Shown here piece after piece: positions 1 through 7,629 of a stretch of 30,853 nucleotides of DNA. Each line of letters opens with the position of its first letter. Within the stretch, counting starts at the first letter, position 1. Under the pieces are notes generated by a model. It saw nothing but the letters and a program-made list of their open reading frames with translations. It did not search any database and was not told the origin of the DNA. A program made the translations under genes and the position numbers. This stretch comes from an uncultured Clostridia bacterium. GTDB taxonomy: Bacteria; Bacillota; Clostridia; TANB77; CAG-508. The DNA lies in contig CALXSO010000123.1 of the NCBI GenBank assembly GCA_944391155.1, positions 1 to 30,853 of the forward strand. The letters are read 5' to 3'.

Positions 1-2004
1 TCTAAGATTCCTATATATATTCAAAAAAGGATAATTAGTAGCTTAATTAAACATTTTGATAAAAAAATTATGCTTTCTAAAAATAATAATACTACCTTGC
101 TACTTCCTTCTCCTCCTTTATCACTTGGTTCACTTGTAGATAATCCAATAACACCTGAAGCAAAAGATGTTTTAACTTTTGTTATTTCTTTAGAATTTTT
201 GGATAAATACCCTAAGTTTAAAGCTAAATTTGAAAAAAACTTAAATTTACATGGTGAAAATAGCTCCAAAACAGATAGTATTGATTCAAAAAAAGATGTT
301 GAAGAACTATTAGAATATAGAAATGTGCTTGACATTATTTCTCAAGAAAATCCAACTGCACTACTTGCTTTAATAAATAATCCAATTTCTAGAGATGAAG
401 CCAAGGCACAAAGAAACTTTATAAGAAATTCCTTCTCATTTTTAGTAGACAACTATAGTGATCATTATAAACCAGAAAATATTGAGCTTACTAACAATAT
501 TGAAGCAGCAATTTATCTTTCTGCTAGAGAAGAAACTGCAAAAAAGAAATTTTCAAATATTGTTAATTTTTCTATAAATTACGACCCTGTTGAAGAAGTT
601 CCAACTTGCTCCTTCTTCATACCAGAAAGAAAAAAAGGTCTTAAAAGTGCTCAATCAAATTTTAATAAAGAATATAAATCTTTCTTGAAAAAAATTACCC
701 CTACTGACATAGAGCGTGGTATTAGTCTTCAAGAATTAAAAAGTGAATTTAATCCTTCAAAAATAAATGGTGACTTTTCTGCGGCAACACTTGTATTAAC
801 TAAGGTTGAAGATACTATTCACTTTTCTGGTAATACTAAAGAAGAAAAAGAACTTGTAAAATTACGTAAAGAAAGATTTGAACGATTAAAATTAATTCAT
901 AGTGTTGAAAATTATATAGATGATAATACTTTTATTAGTGAAGAAATCTATTTTCAAATATATATAGAATTATTGAAAGAACTTAAAAATAGTACTTTTG
1001 CTGAATGTACTAAAGAAAGAATTAATCCTCAAGATCCAAAATCACCATATATACATCAAGAGCTTCAGAATGCTATTGATTTATATGAAAAAAATATTCT
1101 TAACAACTCTTTTTCAACTCTTGCTTCTGAAGAAGAGATTAATAATGTGAAGATTGTAATTGAAGATTTGAAAAATAGGTTAAACGATAAATTTCAGGAT
1201 AAAATGTTAGATTTTATCATGCCTAAAATTTTATCCAATAGTCTTCTACAAACTCAAGAAAATCCTGATTTAAAAAAACCTGAACCTAGCTTAGGATTAC
1301 AATGGAAGCTTTTAAAAGATGTAAAAAAACCTAATGGATACTGTGCAAAATATTATGCTCTTATAGATCCTATGACTGGTTTGATTTTAGAATTACAAGT
1401 ACAAACAGATTTTAGATATACTGATTCTAAAAGAGGTAATTCTGATCATAGCACATTGCAAAATAAAAGACCTGATATATTTGAATTTTTTGAACTTGTT
1501 GATCCTAATGAAAATCCCGATAATTTATCATTATATTTAAATATTCTAGATAATCATTCAATTGGTGAAATTAATTATCTTCGCAATAAAACTAATCTTA
1601 CATCCGCTCAAAAAAGAGGTATTAGACAATTTGATTATGCCTTAAAAGCAATAAAACTAAAAGATAAATTTTTGCAAGAAAATGCTAGTGGTGAAATAAC
1701 AGAACAAAGTTTAGAAACATATTTAAAAAATTTTGCTATCTATAATTCTCCAAATGCAAGAACTATTGACTCAGCACATCCTACACTTGGAGGTAGGGGT
1801 GCTTCCGTAGTTGAAAAAAATTTAGTTGAATGTTTCCAAGAGGTATTACTAAAATCAAATAAGCTTTCATATTTAGCACAAGTACTGACTGATAAGCTTG
1901 CAACATTTGTACCTACTCAGAATATTAGTAAAACTTATACTGAAGAAAGTATCAGAAACTATGCTGAGAAAAGAAGAAATGCTTCTCATGCTGAAGAAAG
2001 ATAG
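1..2004 (+). CDS. Large hypothetical protein, 5' truncated by the window edge; possible degenerate RelA/SpoT-type domain
   Basis: The reading frame is open back to base 1 (23 sense codons before the first ATG at 70), and no ribosome site precedes that ATG, so the true start probably lies outside the window; 667 residues are visible. Most of the protein is charged and helical with no signal peptide or membrane segment. Around visible residues 435-480 there is a K-P-N-G-Y stretch (NGY at 445-447), then E-L-Q-V-Q-T (464-469) and a later G-N-S-D-H. This order resembles the second half of RelA/SpoT (p)ppGpp synthetases, where K-x-NGY-x-S precedes E-x-Q-x-R-T and G-x-x-x-H. An upstream R-K-K-G-x-K-S near residue 210 could be the substrate-binding part, but no clear D-x-x-G-x-R motif is seen. 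Family membership is an inference; catalytic activity is doubtful. A terminator hairpin follows the stop directly. Confidence 0.75.
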   Translation, partial: SKIPIYIQKRIISSLIKHFDKKIMLSKNNNTTLLLPSPPLSLGSLVDNPITPEAKDVLTFVISLEFLDKYPKFKAKFEKNLNLHGENSSKTDSIDSKKDVEELLEYRNVLDIISQENPTALLALINNPISRDEAKAQRNFIRNSFSFLVDNYSDHYKPENIELTNNIEAAIYLSAREETAKKKFSNIVNFSINYDPVEEVPTCSFFIPERKKGLKSAQSNFNKEYKSFLKKITPTDIERGISLQELKSEFNPSKINGDFSAATLVLTKVEDTIHFSGNTKEEKELVKLRKERFERLKLIHSVENYIDDNTFISEEIYFQIYIELLKELKNSTFAECTKERINPQDPKSPYIHQELQNAIDLYEKNILNNSFSTLASEEEINNVKIVIEDLKNRLNDKFQDKMLDFIMPKILSNSLLQTQENPDLKKPEPSLGLQWKLLKDVKKPNGYCAKYYALIDPMTGLILELQVQTDFRYTDSKRGNSDHSTLQNKRPDIFEFFELVDPNENPDNLSLYLNILDNHSIGEINYLRNKTNLTSAQKRGIRQFDYALKAIKLKDKFLQENASGEITEQSLETYLKNFAIYNSPNARTIDSAHPTLGGRGASVVEKNLVECFQEVLLKSNKLSYLAQVLTDKLATFVPTQNISKTYTEESIRNYAEKRRNASHAEER

Positions 2005-2005
2005 G

Positions 2006-2040
2006 TGATTAAGGGATGAATGGTCCCTTAATCATTATTT
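2006..2040 (+). terminator. Intrinsic terminator of the first gene
   Basis: A perfect 11-bp stem (2006-2016 with 2024-2034) has a 7-base loop and is followed by TTATTTT. It starts just after the stop at 2004 and abuts the stop codon of the convergent gene at 2035. The T-rich tract lies on the plus-strand side; the minus-strand side has no good T run. Confidence 0.75.
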
Positions 2041-2622
2041 TAATCTGCTAATTGCTAATCCATCTCCTACTTCTAAAATTTCTGTCTCTAAATTTGGATT
2101 TTCTGTGACTTTTTTTATATATTCTCTTAAATTTCTAACTGCTGTTCTTTGCTTATGTTTATTATAATCGCTCATAACATATCCTTTATATAAAATATTG
2201 TCTGCAAATATAATCCCATTCTTATTCAACATTCTTAATGCTTCTTTTAAGAAAAAAGGATATTTTCCTTTTGCTGCATCTATAAAAATCACGTCATATT
2301 TATCTTTCAATGTTGGTAATATTTCTACTGCATCTCCTTCATATATGTCTATCATTTTTTCTACTTCTGCTTTTTTTATATTTTGCTTTGCTTCTAATAC
2401 TCGTTCTGTTTCTCTTTCTATTGTATCTATTTTTCCTGTTTCTGTAAGTAATTCTGTAAAACATATTCCTGAATATCCTACTGCTGTACCTATTTCTAAT
2501 ATTCTATTTACTTTTTTGTCTTTCATGTATTTTTTTATTGTTTCTAATGTTTCATCCATTATTATCGGTATGTGTTCTTGTATTGCTTTTTGTTTAATTG
2601 TTTCTAATGCTTCTTTATTCAT
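2035..2622 (-). CDS. trmR: SAM-dependent O-methyltransferase, probably tRNA 5-hydroxyuridine methyltransferase TrmR
   Basis: This 195-aa protein has the layout of the class I O-methyltransferase family 3. The SAM-binding motif I reads L-E-I-G-T-A-V-G-Y-S (about residues 42-51), followed by an acidic I-E-R-E strand end, then Y-E-G-D-A, the metal and substrate region F-I-D-A-A-K-G-K-Y, and A-D-N-I-L. The E-I-G-T-A-x-G-Y-S form is typical of Bacillus YrrM/TrmR, which methylates 5-hydroxyuridine at the wobble position of tRNA to 5-methoxyuridine. Length matches the family (about 200-215 aa). The ATG is preceded by a weak GAAGGAA ribosome site. The upstream neighbour is a 51-aa gene that ends in a strong terminator, so trmR may depend on its own weak promoter in 2623-2690. 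Methyltransferase fold is certain; the tRNA substrate is by family resemblance. Confidence 0.85.
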   Translation of the reverse strand: MNKEALETIKQKAIQEHIPIIMDETLETIKKYMKDKKVNRILEIGTAVGYSGICFTELLTETGKIDTIERETERVLEAKQNIKKAEVEKMIDIYEGDAVEILPTLKDKYDVIFIDAAKGKYPFFLKEALRMLNKNGIIFADNILYKGYVMSDYNKHKQRTAVRNLREYIKKVTENPNLETEILEVGDGLAISRLK

Positions 2623-2689
2623 TTTTCCATTCCTTCTTTTTTAACAATTTTAAACCATTATTTTTGCCTTATTACCTTTCAAATAAGTT

Positions 2690-2733
2690 ATCTTATATAA
2701 AGATTAATGCTGTCACTTGACAGCATTAATCTT
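2690..2733 (-). terminator. Strong terminator hairpin after the 51-aa gene
   Basis: A perfect 16-base inverted repeat (2700-2715 with 2718-2733) begins on the base after the small gene's stop codon. On the minus strand it is followed by a T-rich TTTATATAAG tract. It separates the small gene from trmR. Confidence 0.75.
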
Positions 2734-2889
2734 TTACTCATAAATCTCGTCCTCATCAGAATTCATCTTTTCTATATCAGTTTGATGAGTTTGGGGTATT
2801 TTTTCTTTTAATTCTTCTGTATTTTCTTGGTCTTTTCCCCATTTGGTGTATTTCCGTGCTGCTATCAAATACCAATCTTTTTTGCTCAT
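2734..2889 (-). CDS. Small charged hypothetical protein (51 aa) with its own promoter and terminator
   Basis: The frame starts at an ATG at 2889 with an AGGAGGGG ribosome site 5 bases upstream and stops at 2734. It encodes 51 residues: an N-terminal M-S-K-K-D-W-Y-L-I-A-A-R-K-Y part rich in aromatic and basic residues, then a Glu/Lys/Gln-rich helix, and an acidic tail S-D-E-D-E-I-Y-E. No membrane segment or signal peptide is present. A consensus promoter lies about 30 bases upstream (2918-2946) and a 16-bp terminator starts right after the stop, so this is a complete monocistronic unit. It is below common ORF length cut-offs. I do not recognise the family; the charge split suggests a small regulatory or binding protein, but no function can be assigned. 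Confidence 0.7.
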   Translation of the reverse strand: MSKKDWYLIAARKYTKWGKDQENTEELKEKIPQTHQTDIEKMNSDEDEIYE

Positions 2890-2917
2890 ACTGTCCCCTC
2901 CTAATTTTTATAGGGTT

Positions 2918-2946
2918 AGTATATTATTATTATTCTAGATAGTCAA
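2918..2946 (-). promoter_or_regulatory. Sigma-A promoter of the 51-aa gene
   Basis: On the minus strand TTGACT (2941-2946) and TATACT (2918-2923) are separated by 17 bases. The predicted start site gives a very short leader carrying only the ribosome site. Confidence 0.75.
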
Positions 2947-3041
2947 GTAATATTGGTCTTATTTTAACTTTTTTTATCTTTTATGGTTACATTTCATACT
3001 TTTATGTATTATTCCATAAATTTTTAGAGATGTTCAAAATG

Positions 3042-3069
3042 TTACTATTCTGTATTGATAGGATAGTAA
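3042..3069 (-). terminator. Weak hairpin downstream of typA
   Basis: A 10-bp stem with one G-T pair (3042-3051 with 3060-3069) and an 8-base loop sits 15 bases after the typA stop. On the minus strand it is followed by CATTTTG, so the T tract is poor. It is the only terminator-like structure here. Confidence 0.4.
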
Positions 3070-3084
3070 TCGTTTTATTTTCTT

Positions 3085-4899
3085 TTATTTGTTTCTATTG
3101 GCTCTTTCTCTTTCTTTACTATCTAATATTTTCTTTCTTAGTCTAATTGATTTTGGTGTTACTTCTACTAGTTCATCGTCTTGAATAAATTCTATTGCTT
3201 TTTCAAGTGACATTTGAATTGGTGGCACTAAACGTAATGCTTCATCTGAACCTGATGCTCTTGTGTTTGTTAAATGTTTTTCTTTACATACATTTATCGC
3301 TAAATCTTCTCCTCTTGAGTTTAGTCCTACTATCATTCCTTCATAAACATCTACTCCTGGTCCTATAAATAATTCTCCTTTGTCTTGTGCATTATATAAT
3401 CCATATGTTACTGATTTTCCATTTTCAAATGCTACTATTGTTCCTCTTACACGTGCTTGGATATCTCCTTTATATGGTTCATAGCTGTCAAATATGTGAT
3501 TCATTGTTCCTTCACCTTTTGTATCTGTTAAAAATTCTGTACGATATCCTATTAATCCTCTTGCTGGGATTTTGAATTCTACTTTTGTGTGTCCACTTTC
3601 AGCTGGTTCCATGTTTACCATTTCTGCTTTTCTTCTTCCCAATTTTTCGATTACATTTCCAATACAATCATCTGGTACATTCACTACTAGTCTTTCTATT
3701 GGTTCACATTTTACGCCATCTATTTCTTTAAAGATTACTTTTGGTCTTGATACTAATAATTCAAAACCTTCTCTTCTCATTGTTTCTATTAGAACTGCTA
3801 AATGTAATTCTCCTCTTCCTGATACTTCAAAAGAGTCTGGACTTGCTGTTTCTTTTACTCTTAATGATACATTTCTTTCTAATTCCTTGAATAATCTGTC
3901 ACGTATGTGACGAGATGTTATAAATTGTCCTTCTCTTCCTGCAAATGGTCCATTGTTTACACTGAATGTCATTGATACTGTTGGTTCGTCTATGTCTACA
4001 AATGGTATTTTTTCTGGATGATTGAAGTCACATATTGTATCTCCTATGTTTATATCTGGTAGTCCTGCAAGTGCTATAATATCTCCTGCTCCTGCTTCTT
4101 CAACTTCTACTCTTTTTAATCCTACATGTGTATATAGTTTTGCTATTCTTCCCTGTGTAATTTTGTCTTCTTTTCCACATATACTAACAGGCATATTAAG
4201 TTTAATTGTTCCTCTTTCTATTCTTCCTACTGCTATTCTTCCAACATAATCATCATAATCGATGTTAGATACAAGCATTTGTGCTGGTCCTTCTAAGTCA
4301 CAGTCAGGGGCTTTTATTGTGTTTACTATTGTTTCAAATAAACAGTGCAAATCTGTTGTTTCTTCTGATAAGTCCATTTTTGCAATTCCATTTTTTGCAG
4401 ATGCATATACTACTGGAAAATCTAATTGTTCGTCTGTTGCATTAAGCTCTATAAATAATTCTATTACTTGATCTACAACTTTTTCAGGTGTTGCTCCTGG
4501 TCTATCTATTTTGTTTATTACTACTATTGGTTTTAGTCCTAGTGCTAATGATTTTTTTAATACTTCTCTTGTTTGTGGCATTGCTCCTTCAAATGCATCT
4601 ACTAATAGTAATACTCCATCTACTGTTTTTAAAACTCTTTCTACTTCTCCTCCAAAATCAGCATGTCCTGGTGTATCTACTATGTTTATTTTTATGTCAT
4701 TATACATAACAGATGTATTTTTAGAAAGTATTGTTATTCCTCTTTCTTTTTCTAAGTCATTTGAGTCCATTACTCTTTCTTGTACTTGCTCGTTTTCTCT
4801 AAATACGTGACTTTGTTTAAGCATTGCATCTACTAATGTAGTTTTTCCATGGTCTACGTGTGCTATTATTGCTATGTTTCTAATTTTTTGGTTATTCAT
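3085..4899 (-). CDS. typA: Ribosome-associated GTPase TypA/BipA
   Basis: The 604-aa length is normal for BipA. The GTP-binding motifs are all visible: G1 A-H-V-D-H-G-K-T (13-20), G2 in R-G-I-T-I, G3 D-T-P-G-H (75-79), G4 N-K-I-D (129-132), and a G5-like S-A-K-N-G. The EF-G-like domains III and V and the BipA-specific C-terminal domain follow (R-G-L-I-G-Y-R-T-E-F and the T-N-T-R-A-S-G-S-D-E-A loop). It is a translational GTPase that binds the 70S ribosome and supports 50S assembly at low temperature and under stress. The ATG at 4899 has an AAGGAAGG ribosome site. The gene appears monocistronic, with a perfect consensus promoter about 100 bases upstream. Confidence 0.97.
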   Translation of the reverse strand: MNNQKIRNIAIIAHVDHGKTTLVDAMLKQSHVFRENEQVQERVMDSNDLEKERGITILSKNTSVMYNDIKINIVDTPGHADFGGEVERVLKTVDGVLLLVDAFEGAMPQTREVLKKSLALGLKPIVVINKIDRPGATPEKVVDQVIELFIELNATDEQLDFPVVYASAKNGIAKMDLSEETTDLHCLFETIVNTIKAPDCDLEGPAQMLVSNIDYDDYVGRIAVGRIERGTIKLNMPVSICGKEDKITQGRIAKLYTHVGLKRVEVEEAGAGDIIALAGLPDINIGDTICDFNHPEKIPFVDIDEPTVSMTFSVNNGPFAGREGQFITSRHIRDRLFKELERNVSLRVKETASPDSFEVSGRGELHLAVLIETMRREGFELLVSRPKVIFKEIDGVKCEPIERLVVNVPDDCIGNVIEKLGRRKAEMVNMEPAESGHTKVEFKIPARGLIGYRTEFLTDTKGEGTMNHIFDSYEPYKGDIQARVRGTIVAFENGKSVTYGLYNAQDKGELFIGPGVDVYEGMIVGLNSRGEDLAINVCKEKHLTNTRASGSDEALRLVPPIQMSLEKAIEFIQDDELVEVTPKSIRLRKKILDSKERERANRNK

Positions 4900-4995
4900 C
4901 TCTATCCTTCCTTTTTATTTATTTTTATTTTTTCATAACAAAAACGTCTTTCTTTTTTTCGAAAAACGCTTTCTCTCTTAAAATAAGCTTTAAAA

Positions 4996-5024
4996 ATTAT
5001 ACTACTTTATTGCTATTTTGTCAA
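4996..5024 (-). promoter_or_regulatory. Consensus sigma-A promoter of typA
   Basis: On the minus strand TTGACA (5019-5024) and TATAAT (4996-5001) are exactly 17 bases apart. The roughly 90-base leader contains two similar stretches, GCGTTTTT and ACGTTTTT. Confidence 0.85.
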
Positions 5025-5112
5025 ATATTATATTTTGGCAGTTTACGTAATTATTGTGCTACAATGTACATATATTGCTAATATGCTTTATAAAAATTTA
5101 GGAACATATTTA

Positions 5113-5149
5113 TGAAAAAGCTCAATTACTTTAAAATTTGGCTTTTTCA
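5113..5149 (-). terminator. Terminator after the five-gene cmk/plsC cluster
   Basis: A 9-bp stem (5113-5121 with 5141-5149, TGAAAAAGC against GCTTTTTCA) lies 15 bases beyond the stop of the DUF2207-like gene. The U-rich part lies mostly inside the stem, so efficiency is uncertain. Confidence 0.5.
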
Positions 5150-5164
5150 GTATATTTTCTTTTA

Positions 5165-6229
5165 TTACTCAATATTTATACCCATGCTTTTTAAAAAGTT
5201 GGCACTATCACTTTCATTAATTATTGATTGTATTTCATTTTCGTCAAAAATATCAAATTTTGTATTCTTATATTGAACATTTACATCAAGTGTTATTGCA
5301 TATGGAATGTAGCTTTCATATATTTCAATCTCGTTAATGGTTCTTTCTTTTAATAGTGTATAATCTTTTATAAATTTTTTAAATTTAATCCATTTTTTTA
5401 ATTCGTTTTTTCCATATGAACTTAAAAAGAGATTTGTATTTTCAGAATTTTTTATAAAATTAATAAATTGATATCCTACTATTATTCCAACAAATGCTCC
5501 TCCAATCATTCCTAAAATCATTGTATTAACACTTTGTTGATATTTAATTCCAGATATCCACCCTATTATTCCTCCTATAATTGTTAAGCATATAAAAATA
5601 GTAATTATTATTTTAGAATTATAATAATTTTTTTCTGAGGAAAATTTTCTTTTTTTATATTCTTCTAATACTAGTCTTTTCCATGTTCTGAAATCAAATT
5701 TTGCATTTTCTCTATTATTTATTAATGTATTTATTATATACAGTTGGCTTTCATCATTAACTTTGTTTTTGTAATCTTCTAATTCTACATAAAAATTTAT
5801 TTTTTTATTTTCTTGTTCTTTATTTTTTGATATATTAATTATTTTCTTTGCATATAGTTCTAAAATATCTGCTATCAAATCTTTATACCTTAGTTTTTGA
5901 TTTAATAAATATCCTACAATTGAAGGTGGGTAATCTGTAGATATATCTCTGTTTAAATAATTTATATCTTTATAACTTTCTTTTTCGTATTTTAAATTTC
6001 TATATTTTTTATAGATTAATAAAAATATTCCAAAAATGATTGCAATATATATGAATATAAAAATAGGATTAAATACAATTACTGTATCATATTTTAAATA
6101 TGCATATAAACTTAGTGTTAAAATCATCATGACTAATCCTATGATTTTCTTTTTATCGTTTTTACTATTATATAAAGCTAATGTTATAATAAATAATAAT
6201 ATAATTATTAAATCTTTTAATAAAAACAT
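5165..6229 (-). CDS. DUF2207-like membrane protein (C-terminal region only)
   Basis: This 354-aa protein has two or three N-terminal membrane helices (about residues 1-25, 30-50 and 52-75). A cytoplasmic stretch follows containing P-P-S-I-V-G-Y-L-L and D-I-L-E-L-Y-A-K-K-I-I. Two more helices are at about 203-225 and 233-258. A final part carries K-F-K-K-F-I-K-D-Y and I-Y-E-S-Y-I-P-Y-A. The pattern of P-x-x-V-G-x-L-L, A-x-I-L-x-L-A-x-K and a closing 'w-x-Y-L-P-Y-A-x-x-L' is that of the C-terminal half of DUF2207 (YciQ-like) membrane proteins. The large extracytoplasmic N-terminal domain and signal peptide usual in that family are absent. The ribosome site TTAGGAGAG overlaps the end of plsC, so it is translated from the same message. 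Function is unknown. Confidence 0.8.
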   Translation of the reverse strand: MFLLKDLIIILLFIITLALYNSKNDKKKIIGLVMMILTLSLYAYLKYDTVIVFNPIFIFIYIAIIFGIFLLIYKKYRNLKYEKESYKDINYLNRDISTDYPPSIVGYLLNQKLRYKDLIADILELYAKKIINISKNKEQENKKINFYVELEDYKNKVNDESQLYIINTLINNRENAKFDFRTWKRLVLEEYKKRKFSSEKNYYNSKIIITIFICLTIIGGIIGWISGIKYQQSVNTMILGMIGGAFVGIIVGYQFINFIKNSENTNLFLSSYGKNELKKWIKFKKFIKDYTLLKERTINEIEIYESYIPYAITLDVNVQYKNTKFDIFDENEIQSIINESDSANFLKSMGINIE

Positions 6230-6237
6230 TTTCTCTC

Positions 6238-6834
6238 CTAACTAGCAAGTTCTATTATCTTGTTCATTATTTCATCTGTTATTTTATCTAATACTTCTTT
6301 ATCTTTGCATCCTTTATATTGACTATAATCTAATGGCTTTCCATATGTAATCGTAATTTTATGATGTTCTTTTGTTCCTCCTTTTATTCCACATGGTACT
6401 ACTTTTGCTCCGCTTCTTATTGCAAAAAATGCAACACCATCTTTTACTTTTTCCCCTTTTTCTAAACCATTTCTTGTTCCTTCAGGAAATAAAGCTATAC
6501 ATTTTCCTTCTTTTAAAGCTTTTAATGAATGTTTTATAGCTGAAACATCCTTTTCATCTCTTTTTACAGGAATTGCTTCAAATACCCATCCTAAGAATGC
6601 CAAAAATTTATTCTTATATAATTCTTCTTTTGCTAAAAATTTCATATCTCTTTTTGCTGTAACAACCATTAATGGTGGATCAGCATAACTTCTGTGATTT
6701 CCACAAAAAATAATTGGTCCAGTTTTTGGAACATTTTCTACCCCTTTTATTTCTGCTTGATATACTATTTTAAACCATATAAATATTGCTCCTCTTACAA
6801 TCCATTTTAAAATTTCTTTAATAATTCTTTTCAT
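6238..6834 (-). CDS. plsC: 1-acyl-sn-glycerol-3-phosphate acyltransferase PlsC
   Basis: The 198-aa protein has the acyltransferase motifs in order: H-x4-D as N-H-R-S-Y-A-D (His47, Asp52), the K-R-D block near 91, and F-P-E-G-T-R at 116-121, then a V-x-P-C-G-I-K segment. An N-terminal hydrophobic amphipathic region (about 8-25) suits membrane attachment. The enzyme acylates lysophosphatidic acid to phosphatidic acid at the inner face of the membrane. It lies downstream of cmk, a pairing common in Clostridia, with about 90 bases between them and a GAAAGGAA ribosome site. Only 8 bases separate its stop from the next gene. Confidence 0.93.
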   Translation of the reverse strand: MKRIIKEILKWIVRGAIFIWFKIVYQAEIKGVENVPKTGPIIFCGNHRSYADPPLMVVTAKRDMKFLAKEELYKNKFLAFLGWVFEAIPVKRDEKDVSAIKHSLKALKEGKCIALFPEGTRNGLEKGEKVKDGVAFFAIRSGAKVVPCGIKGGTKEHHKITITYGKPLDYSQYKGCKDKEVLDKITDEIMNKIIELAS

Positions 6835-6925
6835 TTTTACTATTATTCCTTTCTTGCAAGTGATAAATCAGAATGAATATATTTTAATCTTGGATATTGT
6901 TCATTCATTTATTTTAAATAATTTC

Positions 6926-7603
6926 TTATGTGTGTAGCTTTGTTACTTGTTCTATAATTTTTATAACTTTTTCTACAACTTGATTAATATTTAAATTAGT
7001 AGAATCTAAATAAATTGCATCTTCTGCTTGTTTAAGTGGTGCTGTCTTGCTTGTTTTGTCATTATAATCTCTAAATTTAATGTTTTCTAGAATTTCTTCA
7101 TATGTTGATTGTATTCCTTTTTCTTCATTTTGTAATATTCTTCTTTTAGCTCTTTCTTCTGGGGTTGCATCTAAATATATTTTTACATCTGCATTTGGAA
7201 ATACATTTGTTCCAATATCTCTTCCTTCCATTATAACATTTTTTCCTTCTGCTATTTTTCTTTGAAAATTTGCCATATTGTTTCTGACTTCTGGTATATG
7301 AGATATTTGTGAAACCATATTGTTTACTTCCTGTGTTCTTATCTTGTTTGTTACATCAACATCATTTAAGAATACTTGCTCTTTGTTGTTTTCTTTTTTA
7401 AATTCAATTTTTAATTCGTCTAATAATTTTACTATTTTGTCTTCTTCTTTTAGAGTATAACCTTTCTCTATTGCTGCTAATGTTACACATCTATATGTTG
7501 CTCCTGTGTCTATATTTATTAATCCTAGTTTTTCTCCAACTAATTTAGTTATTGTTCCTTTTCCTGCTCCAGCAGGTCCATCTATTGCGACTATAAATGA
7601 CAT
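6926..7603 (-). CDS. cmk: Cytidylate kinase
   Basis: The protein begins M-S-F-I-V-A-I-D-G-P-A-G-A-G-K-G-T, the P-loop of bacterial CMP kinases (about residues 9-17). It continues with I-D-T-G-A-T-Y-R, E-G-R-D-I-G-T-N-V-F-P-N-A-D and A-T-P-E-E-R-A-K-R-R, all family signatures. It phosphorylates CMP and dCMP. A longer frame opens at 7618, but its ATG overlaps the ribosome site AGGGGG, which is spaced 6 bases from the ATG at 7603. The start at 7603 gives 225 aa, the usual length. It begins 26 bases after the stop of the Asp23-tailed ATPase gene and is likely in the same transcript, followed by plsC. Confidence 0.95.
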   Translation of the reverse strand: MSFIVAIDGPAGAGKGTITKLVGEKLGLINIDTGATYRCVTLAAIEKGYTLKEEDKIVKLLDELKIEFKKENNKEQVFLNDVDVTNKIRTQEVNNMVSQISHIPEVRNNMANFQRKIAEGKNVIMEGRDIGTNVFPNADVKIYLDATPEERAKRRILQNEEKGIQSTYEEILENIKFRDYNDKTSKTAPLKQAEDAIYLDSTNLNINQVVEKVIKIIEQVTKLHT

Positions 7604-7629
7604 TTTTATCCCCCTCATTTTATTATGTT

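Noticed and set aside
2198..2644. 148-aa plus-strand ORF opposite trmR
   Set aside because: Antisense to a clear methyltransferase and without start signals.
2700..2733. 16-bp inverted repeat as a transposon end
   Set aside because: It sits directly after a stop codon with a T tract and has no partner copy or target duplication; a terminator explains it.
3387..4810. Leucine-rich plus-strand ORFs opposite typA (and similar ones opposite rnr, pyrG, groEL, disA, radA and mreB)
   Set aside because: They mirror T/C-rich non-coding strands and lack start signals; the opposite strand has certain genes.
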